The position numbers and the translations under genes were made by a program. DNA of 64,000 bases from Neptuniibacter sp. CAU 1671 (GTDB lineage Bacteria > Pseudomonadota > Gammaproteobacteria > Pseudomonadales > Balneatricaceae). Where the stretch lies: assembly GCF_029222905.1 (NCBI RefSeq), contig NZ_JARHUE010000004.1, positions 1 through 64,000 on the forward strand, given 5' to 3'. The notes below the pieces were generated by a model that was given only the letters and a program-made list of their open reading frames with translations, ran no database searches and was not told the origin of the DNA. This document shows positions 41,100 to 51,953 of the stretch, one piece after another (the stretch's first letter is position 1; each line of letters starts with the position of its first letter).

Positions 41100-44000
41100 T
41101 TAACCTGTGCTGACTGATGCCCAAAGCTGACGCAATCGTTTTTCAGAAACTGGATACTGGGTACCCAGTTGTTGAGCAAAAAGAGAAACCCGATATTCTT
41201 CCAGCATCCAGCGGTAATCTTCCAGCAACTGCAAGTCAGCATGCTGCTCTTGCAACACCTTTCGACGGTTCTCATAATTTTTAAACAGCTGCTGCAAAGC
41301 CTCGCTCTGCAATACATTCTCTCGCAAGGTGCGTCTGAATTTTTCCAAACGAATTTCAATCGCCTGCAGATAACGCGGATAATGCTGCAGATATGCCCAG
41401 GGGGTATCGGCAACAAAATCCGTGTGCAGCAATGCGGCTATTTGCTGTTTGATATCATTTAATACCGTGATTTCATTCAGCTGCACCTGTCCTTTCAACT
41501 GCTTATTTATTTGATGCACTCGAGCTGCGCACTGTTGCAGCCAGACCAGCAGTTCTTCATAGCGTTCAATTAAACAGCCACGGCACAACAGCAAGCTTTC
41601 TTCGAAAGCGTTTTGTTGCAGAGGTAATTGCTGATCAAGCTCCATCAGTTGTCTGATCGCCTGACCGATCAGCTGCTGCTGCAACTGCTGTGCCGGGAAA
41701 TCTGCCCCCAATTGAAGTACCACTGTTGAGAGGCGATTGAGTTGCGGTTTTTGTCTCAGGTATTTGAGAGGTTCTGGCAGCGACAGCATAGCCAGTCGTA
41801 TCAGACCATGCAGGGTCACCGCCCTGGCATCAGCCGCCGTCGTTTTGAGGCAGAGTGTAACTGAGCTGCCCTTATCTTCCAGAGCGGGATAGGCCTCGAC
41901 TTCAACACCAGCGTACTGACTGATACGCACACTGGATCTGATGTCACCAAAGTCCCAACGGGTGATCTGTTCTCTGCCCCACTCCGCCGAGGGTTCAATA
42001 TTCAGCTGCTTTTCAACTTCTTCAGCAAATCGTTTTTGCAGCGCATGCAGATCACGGGACTGGGCGAGCAGCTTTCCTTTTGCATCAATCAACTTGATGT
42101 TGATAAGGCAGTGATCAGGAAGAGTCACTTTTCTCAACTCAGCCTCATCTACCCTGATCGCGGTCTGACGCAGTAAGTGATGGGCCAGGGTGCTATACAG
42201 ATTACCCTCTGCAAAAACACAGGTCTGAACAAAACCGGAAGCAAAATCCGGCACCGGCACAAAATGCTTTCTCAGCTGCTTGGGCAAACCTTTTAATAAA
42301 GCGGTACTTTTTTCCTCGAGCATGCCGGGCACCAGCCACTCCAGCTTTTCCATGGGCAACTGCTTTAACAGCGGCAGAGGAACTTCAAGCGAGACCCCAT
42401 CATCCAGGGTTCCCGGAGCGAAGTTGTAACTCAGCTTGAGTTTATGTTTCCCCCAACTGAACTGATCTGGATAGGCGGCGGCTGATACATGACCTGTCGA
42501 ACGCTGCAATACGTCATTTTCGGTCAGTTCAAGCTGCTTCTGCTGCTCAGCGGGTAGCTGACGGAACCACTTTTCAAACCCTACCCCATTGACGATCTCT
42601 CGCCCGCCAAGCGCAGCTAGTCGCTCCTGATAAAACTCATAAAGCTGCTCCTCATCCACCAGCAGGTCACGGCGGCGGGATTTATCTTCGAGCAGGGCAA
42701 CACTGTCCAGAAGCTGTCGATTATGGGCGATAAAGGACAGGCGTGCGTTGTATTCACCCTCAACCAACGCCCCGCGAATGAACAACTCATGAGCCACAAC
42801 AGGATCAATCTTGCCGTAATTGACTCGGCGGCCCGGCACAATCACCAGGCCGTATAACAGGACCTGCTCTGTCGCCATCACCTGCGCACGTTTTTTATGC
42901 CAGTGTGGTTCGCTGTAATTGCGCTTGATCAGATGCGACGCCAGCGGTTCTGCCCACTCAGGCTCAATCCGTGCCACACAGCGCGCATAGAGCTGACTGG
43001 TTTCTACCAGTTCCGCAGCAATGATCCATTTAGGCGGTTTTTTATAGAGCCCCGAACCCGGGAACAACTGAAAACGACGATTGCGCGCCCCCAGATATTC
43101 TTTCTTTTCCTGACGAAACCCCATATGGCTGAGCAACCCTGCCAGGAGGGCCTGATGAATTTCAGCATAACCAGCGGGTTCAGCACGCTCAACAAACTGA
43201 TGATCAGTCGCTTTAATCTCACGGCACATCAGATGCAACTGGCGATGGACATCACGCCACTCCCGCATCCGCATAAATGAGAGAAAATTTTTCTGGCAAT
43301 AACTGCGCAGCTGATTCTGACTCAGTGCTTGCCGTTGCTCCTCGTAGTGTTGCCACAAATTAACCAGGCTCAGAAAGTCCGATTCTTCATGGGCGTATGT
43401 CCGGTGTTTTTCATCGCTGGCCTGCTGTTTATCTGCAGGTCGCTCTCTGGGGTCCTGAACACTGAGAGCACTGACAATGATCAGCATCTCGGACAAACAG
43501 TCCTTGCGGGCAGACTCGATGATCATCCGGCCCAGACGCGGATCCACAGGCAGTCGTGCCAGAATACGACCGGTATGCGTCAATGCACGCTTTTCATCGA
43601 CGGCGCCGAGCTCCTGCAACAACTTGTAACCATCATTGATAAAGCGATTATCCGGTGGGTCAATAAAAGGAAAGTCCTTAATATCGCCCAGTTTCAACGC
43701 CAACATCTGCAGAATGACGGCAGCCAGATTAGTGCGTCGAATTTCAGCATCGGTGTAGTCCGGACGACTGTTAAAGTCCTCCTCGCTGTACAAACGCACA
43801 CAGACACCCGGCGCAATGCGCCCGCAACGACCGGAACGCTGATTTGCGCTGGCTTTTGAAATTGGCTCTATCGGCAGGCGCTGGACTTTTGAACGGTAGC
43901 TGTAGCGACTGATTCTGGCCGTGCCGGTATCAATCACATAGCGAATACCGGGCACCGTCAGCGAGGTCTCAGCGACATTGGTCGCCAGCACGATTCTGCG

Positions 44001-45041
44001 CCCCCGGCGTGAATCGGTATTAAACACGCGATTCTGCTCCGCCAGACTCAGACGCGCATATAAAGGAAGAATCTCAGTGTGTTTCAGGGCGTTTGAAAAA
44101 GCCTGAGCTTTACGCAGATAGTTAGCTGATTCCCTGATCTCCCGTTCACCACTGAAAAAGATCAACACATCCTGAGGCCCATGCCCGGCAGGTTCAGTTT
44201 CAATCAGTGTCTCGAGTGCCAACAGAATCTGCTGCGGCATCGAATCAGCCTCTTCAGTTTCGGTGGCCGGCTGGTAGATCAGTTCCACAGGATAAGTACG
44301 ACCTGACACTTCAATGACCGGTGCATTATTGAAGTGTTTTGAGAAACGCTGCAGATCAATGGTGGCAGAGGTAATGATCAATTTAAGATCAGGGCGTTGA
44401 GGTAATAAACGTTTCAGATACCCCAGCAGAAAATCGATATTGAGGCTACGCTCATGCGCCTCATCGATAATGATCACCTCATAATCAAGCAGCAATGGAT
44501 CTGACTGAATGGCCGCCAGGAGCAAACCATCGGTCATGAGCTTCACCTGCGTGCTTTCACTGACCGACTCATGAAACCGCACCTGATAACCCACCCGCTG
44601 GCCCAGAACACCTCCGAGTTCTTCAGCGATCCTGTTTGCCACCGTCCTTGCCGCCAGCCTTCGAGGCTGAGTATGGCCGATCAGGCCTTTGCAACCGTAA
44701 CCCAGCTCCAGACACATTTTGGGTAACTGGGTAGTTTTACCGGAGCCCGTCTCACCGGCCACCACGACCACCTGATGCGCAGCAATGGCGGCCTTGATCT
44801 CTGCTTTCTTTTCCGCCACCGGCAGATCGGGGTAGTTTATCTCTCCAGACTGGGCACGCGCCTCAACCTGAAGGATCGACTGTTCTACGCGCGCCATCAT
44901 TTCAGCAACAAGCTTATCGACAGGTTGTCCTCGTTTGCTGCGCTGTTGGGCATTTGCGAACTTGCGTTCAAGCCAAACCCGGTCCTTAATCAGACACTTT
45001 GAAAAGGCCGCCTGCAGATCGTTTAATGATGTGGATGACAT
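41100..45041 (-). CDS. hrpA: ATP-dependent RNA helicase HrpA
   Basis: A 1313-residue DEAH-box helicase, the usual HrpA length. Walker A is GETGSGKTTQLP near residue 96, then PRRLAARTVA, DEAH (IIIDEAHERSLNID), the SAT motif LIITSATID, and motif VI QRSGRCGRIAPG. The long C-terminal half (about 600 residues) is HrpA-specific and includes the DUF3418-type region. It is involved in mRNA processing and ribosome rescue. Confidence 0.95.
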   Translation of the reverse strand: MSSTSLNDLQAAFSKCLIKDRVWLERKFANAQQRSKRGQPVDKLVAEMMARVEQSILQVEARAQSGEINYPDLPVAEKKAEIKAAIAAHQVVVVAGETGSGKTTQLPKMCLELGYGCKGLIGHTQPRRLAARTVANRIAEELGGVLGQRVGYQVRFHESVSESTQVKLMTDGLLLAAIQSDPLLLDYEVIIIDEAHERSLNIDFLLGYLKRLLPQRPDLKLIITSATIDLQRFSKHFNNAPVIEVSGRTYPVELIYQPATETEEADSMPQQILLALETLIETEPAGHGPQDVLIFFSGEREIRESANYLRKAQAFSNALKHTEILPLYARLSLAEQNRVFNTDSRRGRRIVLATNVAETSLTVPGIRYVIDTGTARISRYSYRSKVQRLPIEPISKASANQRSGRCGRIAPGVCVRLYSEEDFNSRPDYTDAEIRRTNLAAVILQMLALKLGDIKDFPFIDPPDNRFINDGYKLLQELGAVDEKRALTHTGRILARLPVDPRLGRMIIESARKDCLSEMLIIVSALSVQDPRERPADKQQASDEKHRTYAHEESDFLSLVNLWQHYEEQRQALSQNQLRSYCQKNFLSFMRMREWRDVHRQLHLMCREIKATDHQFVERAEPAGYAEIHQALLAGLLSHMGFRQEKKEYLGARNRRFQLFPGSGLYKKPPKWIIAAELVETSQLYARCVARIEPEWAEPLASHLIKRNYSEPHWHKKRAQVMATEQVLLYGLVIVPGRRVNYGKIDPVVAHELFIRGALVEGEYNARLSFIAHNRQLLDSVALLEDKSRRRDLLVDEEQLYEFYQERLAALGGREIVNGVGFEKWFRQLPAEQQKQLELTENDVLQRSTGHVSAAAYPDQFSWGKHKLKLSYNFAPGTLDDGVSLEVPLPLLKQLPMEKLEWLVPGMLEEKSTALLKGLPKQLRKHFVPVPDFASGFVQTCVFAEGNLYSTLAHHLLRQTAIRVDEAELRKVTLPDHCLINIKLIDAKGKLLAQSRDLHALQKRFAEEVEKQLNIEPSAEWGREQITRWDFGDIRSSVRISQYAGVEVEAYPALEDKGSSVTLCLKTTAADARAVTLHGLIRLAMLSLPEPLKYLRQKPQLNRLSTVVLQLGADFPAQQLQQQLIGQAIRQLMELDQQLPLQQNAFEESLLLCRGCLIERYEELLVWLQQCAARVHQINKQLKGQVQLNEITVLNDIKQQIAALLHTDFVADTPWAYLQHYPRYLQAIEIRLEKFRRTLRENVLQSEALQQLFKNYENRRKVLQEQHADLQLLEDYRWMLEEYRVSLFAQQLGTQYPVSEKRLRQLWASVSTG

Positions 45042-45179
45042 GGTGTCCCGTATACAATCAAATCAGACCGGCATTATAAGCGGCGATGACGTAAGCACAA
45101 CCAGACACGTTTAACAGACGGGGCGCTAAACTTAACGTGAACCCGCTTGTCGAACCCCTATTGCGGATGAAGAGAAAAG

Positions 45180-45932
45180 ATGACGTCATTACAACAGTCT
45201 AACCAGACTCCGGCTGAGGCCAACTTCAAGCCTCTGGTGCTGGTGATTGAGGATGACCCTCACATAGCGAATCTGATCCAGACCTATCTGGAGCATGAAG
45301 GTTTTCTTGCACTTATCCGACATGAGGGTGAAGCAGGTCTGCAAACGGCACTGACGGAGCTGCCCCATCTGGTTATCCTTGACCTGATGTTGCCGGGCAT
45401 GGATGGCTGGCAGGTTCTGCAGCAACTGCGTGAGCAGTCTGATATTCCCGTGTTAATGCTGACAGCCCGCGGTGAAGAACGTGATCGTGTTCAGGGCTTT
45501 TCTCTGGGTGCTGATGACTACGTCGTTAAACCCTTCAGCCCTCATGAACTGATGGGGCGGGTAAAGGCCATCTTACGTCGAATCCAGCAAGTGCATCAGC
45601 ACCAGAAAATACGTCAGGGCAACCTGCTGATGGATCAACAGGCGCATCAGGTGTCTATCGGTAACAAAACCCTGGCGCTGACCCCGACTGAATACAAACT
45701 GCTGGAAGCGCTGATGCAGCATCCGGGTCAGGTTTTGTCCAGAGCCGCTCTGCTGGAGTGGATCAACACTCAGGGAGAAATTGTGGTGGACCGGGTGATT
45801 GATGTGCACGTTGGAAAACTGCGCCGCAAGCTTGAAACCGATTGTCACAGTGGAGTGTCGATTGAAACCGTGCGAGGCATTGGCTACCGACTGGCAGCAC
45901 CCGGCAAATGCACAACTGAGGTAACAGCATGA
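45180..45932 (+). CDS. OmpR-family response regulator
   Basis: A 250-residue regulator. The receiver (about 18-135) has the acidic pair in VIEDDPH and the phospho-acceptor Asp in LVILDLMLPGMDGW. The winged helix (about 145-242) includes LTPTEYKLLEALMQHPGQVLSR and DVHVGKLRRKLE. It overlaps the downstream kinase gene by 4 bp. The pair resembles BaeSR-type envelope-stress systems, but the signal cannot be deduced. Confidence 0.92.
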   Translation: MTSLQQSNQTPAEANFKPLVLVIEDDPHIANLIQTYLEHEGFLALIRHEGEAGLQTALTELPHLVILDLMLPGMDGWQVLQQLREQSDIPVLMLTARGEERDRVQGFSLGADDYVVKPFSPHELMGRVKAILRRIQQVHQHQKIRQGNLLMDQQAHQVSIGNKTLALTPTEYKLLEALMQHPGQVLSRAALLEWINTQGEIVVDRVIDVHVGKLRRKLETDCHSGVSIETVRGIGYRLAAPGKCTTEVTA

Positions 45933-47077
45933 AACACCGTTTACTGTGGAAGTTCCTGATCATCAATATCGCTGTGATTGCGACCCTGATGATTGTTGTC
46001 TGGTGTGCGATCGATTACCTGGCAGCCGATTATTTTATGGTGCTGATGAACCAGTATCATATTGAGCCGGATGATGCCCACAGCCTGTTTCTGAATACCG
46101 TACACCGCTACCTGATCTGGGGATCACTGCTCGGTTTATTTCTATCATTGCTGCTGAGTTTTTTACTGACCCGACGCTTACTAAGGCCTCTGTCCAATAT
46201 GGTCGAAGCAACCAAACGCCTTGCGGCCGGTGACTATCAGGTTGAGTTACCGATTGAGGGTAATGATGAGATCACACGGCTGTCACTCTCCTTCAATCAG
46301 ATGGCGCAATCCCTGGCCCGAATTGAACATCTGCGCGAACAGATGGTAGCCGATGCCGCCCATGAACTGAGAACACCTCTCAGTAATATTCAGGGTTATC
46401 TGGAAGCGATGCGCGACGGCGTCATTGCCCCCTCCAATGAGACCCTGTCCATGTTACATGGTGAAGTGTTGCGACTGGCTAAACTGGCCGAGTCGTTGCT
46501 GAATCTGGCCCGTGCCGACGCAGCCTGCACAGATCTTAATCCGCAGCCAGTTGCACTAAGTGCAATGATCAAAGAAGCGCTTGAACTGGGCCGACCGCAG
46601 CTGGAGCTACAGAAATTAAACGTGAACCTGGATTTAGCCCCTGAGCTGAACATGATCAGTGTCGACCCGGATAAGTTTCGGCAGGTGTTACGTAATCTGG
46701 TCGAGAATGCCGGGCATTACGCCACCGCAGGCGGAAAACTCAATATAGAAACGCTGTCACAAAATCAGGGCTTGTGCGTGCGTTTCAGTAATGACGGGCA
46801 AACATTCAGCAACGAGGATGCGGCTTATATATTCGAGCGTTTCTTCCGTGCGGACCGATCACGTTCGAGAGGTTATGGTGTAGCCGGTCTTGGACTGGCA
46901 ATCGTGAAGGAGCTGATTGAAGCCCATGGTGGACAGGTGGGTGCGCAAGCCGATTCTTCGAGCATGACCCATATCTGGTTCTGGTTGCCTGCCTCGGTCA
47001 TTATCAAGGAAAGAGAAAAACCGTCACACTCGCCAGCCAGGGTCAGCCCTGCTGTGGCTGTCGCCAAACAGGGTTAA
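45929..47077 (+). CDS. Sensor histidine kinase (BaeS/CpxA-like)
   Basis: A 382-residue kinase. TM1 is at about 9-29, a short periplasmic segment of about 40 residues follows, and TM2 is at about 70-90. HAMP is at about 90-145, then the HisKA motif VADAAHELRTPLSNIQGYLEAMRDG (phospho-acceptor His near 150) and an ATPase domain with NLVENAGHYA, FERFFRADRSRS and GLGLAIVKELIEAHGG. The small periplasmic part suggests a membrane or partner-protein signal. Its stop overlaps the convergent ligase gene by four bases. Confidence 0.92.
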   Translation: MKHRLLWKFLIINIAVIATLMIVVWCAIDYLAADYFMVLMNQYHIEPDDAHSLFLNTVHRYLIWGSLLGLFLSLLLSFLLTRRLLRPLSNMVEATKRLAAGDYQVELPIEGNDEITRLSLSFNQMAQSLARIEHLREQMVADAAHELRTPLSNIQGYLEAMRDGVIAPSNETLSMLHGEVLRLAKLAESLLNLARADAACTDLNPQPVALSAMIKEALELGRPQLELQKLNVNLDLAPELNMISVDPDKFRQVLRNLVENAGHYATAGGKLNIETLSQNQGLCVRFSNDGQTFSNEDAAYIFERFFRADRSRSRGYGVAGLGLAIVKELIEAHGGQVGAQADSSSMTHIWFWLPASVIIKEREKPSHSPARVSPAVAVAKQG

Positions 47078-48729
47078 ATATGGCGCCGCTGACGCTGCGC
47101 TTTGCGCATCGCTTCTGTGAGCAAAATCTGATGCTGGATTTTACCCACATCAGATTTTGGCAAGGAACTGCAAAATTCAACCAGTTTGGGTACCTTGTAG
47201 GCCGTCAAACGCTCCCGGCAATAATCACGCACCTGCTTAACCGTCAGCCGACGGCTGATGCTGACAACAAACAACTTTATTACCTGCCCGGAGGCACCAT
47301 CCGGTAATCCCACCACAGCACACTCCATAATATCGGGGTGGCTGCTAATAATATTTTCCAGTTCCTGCGGGTAGACGGGGAATCCACTGATATTCAGCAC
47401 ATCCTGCTTGCGCCCGATCACTTTGAGTGTACCATCCAGACAGGCCCGCACAATATCACCGGTGGCCAACCAGCCGTCCGCGTTAACACCACTCTCTTCA
47501 AATCCCCAGTATCCAGACATGACCTGCGGTCCTCTGACATACAATTCGCCACTTTCACCGGGGTTTAACAACTCCCCCTGCTCACCGATCACTCGAATTT
47601 CAGTGAGCGGCAAGGGTGTACCCACCGATCCGGGCTTAGCACTGCGCGGATCCGTCAGCGCCACCGTCGGCGATGCTTCAGTCAACCCATAACCCTGCTG
47701 AATTTCTTTACCCGTAATAGCTTTCCAGTGACGGGCAACGGATTGCACCAGGGGCATACCCCCCGACACGGTCAGTTTCAGATGACTGAAATCCAGCTGC
47801 TGGAACTGAGGATTCTGGCACAGCGCCACAAACAGACTGTTAAGTCCGGTAAAACAACTGAATTTAAAATCCCGAATCACCCGAACCATGTCATCAATAT
47901 GACGTGGATAGGTTATCAGCACGGTATGTGCCGTCAGCATTGGCTGCACAATACAATAAAATGTGAAGCCATAAATATGCGTCATGGGCAGCGGCGATAC
48001 ACAACACTCGCGCCCCTCTGAAAGGTACCCATGCAGACGCTGTTTGATCTGCAGCGCATTGGCTATGAGATTACGATGGCTCAGAACAACACCCCGCGGA
48101 GACATTCTTGATCCTGAGGTAAATTGAATCAAAGCGGGTTGTTCCAGCTTCATCACACAACGACTGGGTCGACGCCTGCATCCCAGTTCAAGAGCTTTTC
48201 TCAGGCTGAGAGCATGCGGCAGTTGATGACTGAGCCCTTTGTTGTGTCGGTAACGGTTAGCGAGGTTAATTTTTTGGCGCCGAAGCCAGGGGTGCAGGTC
48301 ACCAGGCTCCGTCACAATCATATGCCTGATGGCAAAATCAGGCAGCAATCTGTTTAACTGCCTGGCGCAATTTGACATCACTACGATAGCCCGCAGGTCA
48401 GTTTCCTGAATACGCTGACGCAGGTCCTCATCACTGCCATGGGGGTTCAGATTGACCACCACCAGACCTGCCTGCCACGCGCCATAGACCACCACCGGGT
48501 ACTGCAGCAGATTGGGTAACTGAATACCAATGCGATCGCCCGGAAGCAGGTCCGTACAGTGTTGCAGATAGGATGCAAAGCGACGGGCGTGCACAGAGAT
48601 ATCGGCATAGCTGAGCGTTGAGCCCATATTGGTGTAGGCCGGATGATCGGCAAATCCACGCCAGTGCTGATCCAGAAAATCAGGCAGGTTCTGGTATTGC
48701 TCAATGTCACTTAGCTGCAGGGCCTGCAT
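47074..48729 (-). CDS. FadD-like acyl-CoA ligase with altered P-loop
   Basis: A 551-residue AMP-forming ligase. The start at 48729 avoids a long overlap with the preceding gene; the frame is open to 48825. Typical motifs are YGLTEASPT, GWLATGDIVR, GRKQDVLNISGFPVYPQELE and the C-terminal catalytic Lys in LPKSDVGKI. The ATP-binding P-loop, normally YTGGTTGxxKG, reads QFTSGSRMSPRGV here, with Arg in the Lys position. This is a clear departure from FadD, so adenylation may be weak or the substrate different. It belongs to a leftward cluster with yafJ-like, bactofilin and M23 genes. Confidence 0.87.
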   Translation of the reverse strand: MQALQLSDIEQYQNLPDFLDQHWRGFADHPAYTNMGSTLSYADISVHARRFASYLQHCTDLLPGDRIGIQLPNLLQYPVVVYGAWQAGLVVVNLNPHGSDEDLRQRIQETDLRAIVVMSNCARQLNRLLPDFAIRHMIVTEPGDLHPWLRRQKINLANRYRHNKGLSHQLPHALSLRKALELGCRRRPSRCVMKLEQPALIQFTSGSRMSPRGVVLSHRNLIANALQIKQRLHGYLSEGRECCVSPLPMTHIYGFTFYCIVQPMLTAHTVLITYPRHIDDMVRVIRDFKFSCFTGLNSLFVALCQNPQFQQLDFSHLKLTVSGGMPLVQSVARHWKAITGKEIQQGYGLTEASPTVALTDPRSAKPGSVGTPLPLTEIRVIGEQGELLNPGESGELYVRGPQVMSGYWGFEESGVNADGWLATGDIVRACLDGTLKVIGRKQDVLNISGFPVYPQELENIISSHPDIMECAVVGLPDGASGQVIKLFVVSISRRLTVKQVRDYCRERLTAYKVPKLVEFCSSLPKSDVGKIQHQILLTEAMRKAQRQRRHI

Positions 48730-48754
48730 ATTGTTATCGTTATTCCCTGAAAGG

Positions 48755-49528
48755 TTAATTGCCCTGGGGCACACCTTTGATAAATGTAACCAGTTCACCG
48801 GCACGGATTGGTTGCCAGACTTCATCCTGGGTCAGTGGCTCAGTTGCAACCACAGTCACAATGTCATTCGGCGTCGTTTCATGGCAAAAATCCACCTGCA
48901 TGTCACGGTCTGTCAGTGAGGCGGTACCAAAGGGTGCAGAGCGGGTAATCCATGAAAGTTTGGTACTGCAGAACGCGAACAGATGGATCGATTCGGACAA
49001 CAGCATATTAAACACACCCAACTGCCTCAGTTTTTCACAGCGCGCCTGAATAAATGCATACAGCTCAGCAGGATTATCGGGTTGCTCAGGAAAGGCTTTG
49101 CGTATTTCTCCCAGCAACCAGCAGAACGCATACTCACTGTCTGTCGTCCCGACCGGGTGATAAAAACTCAGCGGTAGTTCAAAGAGCGCTTCGCTCAGTT
49201 GTCCGTTGTGGGCAAAGGTCCAGGTATAACCCCATAACTCACGTTGAAACGGATGCGTATTTTCAAGACATACACCACCCACATTGGCCTGACGGATATG
49301 ACTGATCACCACATGACTTTTAATAGGGTGTTCGCAGATCAGTGAAGCTATCTTAGATTCAACACTGGGTTTGGGGTCATGAAAACAACGCGCACCCTTG
49401 CCTTCATAAAAGGCAATACCCCAGCCATCGCGATGCGGTCCTGTACCACCGCCGCGCTGCATCAGGCCAGCAAAGCTGAAACAGATATCTGTTGGTACGT
49501 TGGCACTCATGCCCAGCAGTTCACACAT
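48755..49528 (-). CDS. Class II glutamine amidotransferase (YafJ-like)
   Basis: A 257-residue Ntn-type amidotransferase domain with the catalytic N-terminal Cys exposed as Cys2 ([12 protein letters not shown]). The core motifs [27 protein letters not shown] and FAHNG are present. It has no synthetase domain, as in YafJ/EgtC-type proteins. The physiological partner is unknown. It lies 23 bp downstream of the bactofilin gene. Confidence 0.9.
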   Translation of the reverse strand: MCELLGMSANVPTDICFSFAGLMQRGGGTGPHRDGWGIAFYEGKGARCFHDPKPSVESKIASLICEHPIKSHVVISHIRQANVGGVCLENTHPFQRELWGYTWTFAHNGQLSEALFELPLSFYHPVGTTDSEYAFCWLLGEIRKAFPEQPDNPAELYAFIQARCEKLRQLGVFNMLLSESIHLFAFCSTKLSWITRSAPFGTASLTDRDMQVDFCHETTPNDIVTVVATEPLTQDEVWQPIRAGELVTFIKGVPQGN

Positions 49529-49551
49529 GGCATAACTCTGCAGGTCAGTTG

Positions 49552-50016
49552 TCAGGCTTTCTGTTTGAGTACTACCTTGTCGGGCAGGCTATCGATCGCC
49601 TCTACCCCGGATTTGCCAGCGTTCTGGTTGGATGCAGACGCAGATTCCGACAACGATTTTGTTTTATCCTTGATACGTCGTTCACCCACAAAACTGCCCC
49701 GCGGACTGATCGACATTTCAACACTTTCTACCGTAGCGTGTACCTGACCACCGGGCTCTATGTGCATCTCATCACAGATAACCTCGCCCTCAAGCAGGCC
49801 ACATACATCAATCGTACGCGCTTTTATCAAACCTTTCACATGTCCGGCTTTCCCGATAGTAATGCCATCCAGTGAAGAGATATTGCCCTCAAAAATGCCA
49901 TCAATATGCATTTTGCCGATGATGCTCATGTCACCACAAAACTTATTGCCCTGAGCAATTATAGTAATGGCTGACGGCGCTGATTTAGCGGGTACATTTC
50001 TCTTAATGATGCCCAT
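49552..50016 (-). CDS. Bactofilin
   Basis: A 154-residue polymer-forming cytoskeletal protein. The central right-handed beta-helix (about 16-112) is shown by repeats such as [28 protein letters not shown] and [23 protein letters not shown]; the short N-terminus and charged/disordered C-terminus are typical. It overlaps the upstream M23 peptidase gene by 58 bp, the common bactofilin/M23 pairing that helps localise cell-wall hydrolysis and cell shape. Confidence 0.93.
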   Translation of the reverse strand: MGIIKRNVPAKSAPSAITIIAQGNKFCGDMSIIGKMHIDGIFEGNISSLDGITIGKAGHVKGLIKARTIDVCGLLEGEVICDEMHIEPGGQVHATVESVEMSISPRGSFVGERRIKDKTKSLSESASASNQNAGKSGVEAIDSLPDKVVLKQKA

Positions 50017-50912
50017 TGCACACCCTTTACCTTCTCAAACAGTGAATCAAAGTCGGTGATGCTCCAGGCCAGGAAGGGACCGGGATCCAAAGGGGTATAG
50101 AGGTATCGGATCTCATAGTGCAGGTGCGGACCTGTTGAACGCCCCGTGTTACCGCTTAATCCGATCAGTTGCCCCTTGGTGACAAACTCACCGCTTTTCA
50201 CTTTTATTTTGTCTAAATGCCCGTAGTAGGTTTTAAACCCGAAATTGTGTTGCAGAACAATCAGTTTGCCATAACCGCTGCTTTTCTGATAGGTCGCCGT
50301 GTCCACTACACCATCAGCGGTTGCATAGACGGGAGTGCCCCGGTCAGCCTTAAAATCGATGCCGTTATGCATGACTTTTTTGTGTGTAACAGGATGATTA
50401 CGCATACCAAATTTATCGGTGACACGCAGTCCCTGAATCGGCAGCCCGTTAGGAATATTATGCAGAAAAAACAACCGCTCGGTCGCCGTAACTTTAAGAG
50501 ACTCGGCCCGCTCCAGCGTCATCGACTCTGACGCATTCATGCCGAGCAGGTTTTCCAGCATATAGAGGGATGAATCAAGGGTTTCATTTAACTCACCGAC
50601 CCGCTGGTTTTCCTCATGCAGCTCATCACGCTCGGTTTTCAACACACTCAGTGTGCTACTGAGTGTTTCCAGCTCATTTTTATAGAGCTGCTGGGTACCC
50701 AGCAGGTATTCGTAACTTTCCGTCAGCTCCTGATGGTCTTCCTCCAGTGTTGCGAGGTTATCCGTTGTCGCCATCAATAAAGCGTTTGAAACAAAGAAGC
50801 TGAACGCGGCCAGCAGAAGGAACAGCAGCAAAACATATTTTGCTACCTGATTGAGCGTATACTGGCGTGATCCATACACCGTTGTAAGCGTGATAACCAG
50901 CTTATTTCGCAA
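49959..50912 (-). CDS. M23-family (LytM-like) peptidase
   Basis: A 317-residue membrane-anchored peptidase. One TM helix is at about 28-50, a coiled coil at about 55-120 (LEEDHQELTESYEYLLGTQQ...), and the M23 domain at about 165-285. Zinc ligands are in HNGIDFKADRG, YGHLD and HLHYEIR, so the enzyme appears catalytically intact. It overlaps the bactofilin gene, its presumed scaffold. Confidence 0.93.
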   Translation of the reverse strand: MRNKLVITLTTVYGSRQYTLNQVAKYVLLLFLLLAAFSFFVSNALLMATTDNLATLEEDHQELTESYEYLLGTQQLYKNELETLSSTLSVLKTERDELHEENQRVGELNETLDSSLYMLENLLGMNASESMTLERAESLKVTATERLFFLHNIPNGLPIQGLRVTDKFGMRNHPVTHKKVMHNGIDFKADRGTPVYATADGVVDTATYQKSSGYGKLIVLQHNFGFKTYYGHLDKIKVKSGEFVTKGQLIGLSGNTGRSTGPHLHYEIRYLYTPLDPGPFLAWSITDFDSLFEKVKGVQWASLREMYPLNQRRQPLL

Positions 50913-51076
50913 AACAGCAACCCAAAAAAAGACCCGGTAAAGGTTTTGTTATTGTATTAACACCAGCCTCAGGCTGGTTTGTCATAAGGGGGTAATATAA
51001 CGACTTTGGCCCAACTCGCCTAGCGCCCTGTGGTCGCATAACCCGGTTCAACGCCTCCTGACAAACCACCCGCGGC

Positions 51077-51823
51077 TTATTCGCCCTGTTCTTTGCCACC
51101 CACACTGGGCGCATGCTGCAATATACGATCCGCCAAACGGGAAAACGGTAAACTCTGAACCCATACACTACCCGTACCAGACAGCGTCGTCATCCACAGC
51201 CCCTCGCCACTGAACAACATCGACTTTAATCCCCGCACCATTTGAATGTCGTAATCAATATCGCCGGAGAATCCTACCAGGCTGCCGGTATTAACCCGCA
51301 AGGTGCTGTTATTCAGTTCTTTACGCACCACAGTACCCCCGGCCTGAATAAACGCCAGGCCGTCACCCCGTAACCGTTGCAGAATAAAACCCTCACCGCC
51401 GAAAAAACCGGCCCCCAGACGTTTGGAAAAAGCGATATCCAGCTGAGTACCCAGTGCAGCGCAGAGAAATGCATCTTTCTGGCAGATTACTTCACCTCCC
51501 AGCGCTTGCAGGTCAAGCGGCACAATGGAGCCTGGGTAAGGCGCAGCGAATGCCAGTGACTGCCTCTCACTGGCGGTGTTTTCAAAATGGGTCATAAACA
51601 GTGATTCGCCGGTGATCAATCGCTTACCGGCAGAAAACAGCTTACCAAACATACCCTGTTCGGCCGCAGAGCCATCGCCCATACAGGTCTCAAACTGGAT
51701 GCCTTGTTCCATGTAATTCATGGTGCCCGCCTCGGCGACGACCTTTTCACCCGGGTCCAGATCAATTTCGACCACCTGTAAGCCTTCACCCAATATCCGG
51801 TAGTCAATTTCATGACTGCGCAT
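51077..51823 (-). CDS. AIM24/TIGR00266-family protein
   Basis: A 248-residue protein of the AIM24 fold, with repeated beta segments ([84 protein letters not shown]). No signal or membrane segment. The function is unknown. It is divergent from putA. Confidence 0.88.
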   Translation of the reverse strand: MRSHEIDYRILGEGLQVVEIDLDPGEKVVAEAGTMNYMEQGIQFETCMGDGSAAEQGMFGKLFSAGKRLITGESLFMTHFENTASERQSLAFAAPYPGSIVPLDLQALGGEVICQKDAFLCAALGTQLDIAFSKRLGAGFFGGEGFILQRLRGDGLAFIQAGGTVVRKELNNSTLRVNTGSLVGFSGDIDYDIQMVRGLKSMLFSGEGLWMTTLSGTGSVWVQSLPFSRLADRILQHAPSVGGKEQGE

Positions 51824-51953
51824 TATCTGCCCTCTTTTTAAACGCCTGAGCTGTTTTTCGATCTGACAGATCCTATCAAGTAAAGTGCTGCTGACCTAGG
51901 TCGTTACATCAAGCTGATCTACACTGACTGAAACGCAGCCAGCAGCCTATTCC

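Noticed and set aside
50902-51168. An 88-codon frame overlapping the M23 and AIM24 genes
   Set aside because: It overlaps two real genes and lacks family features.
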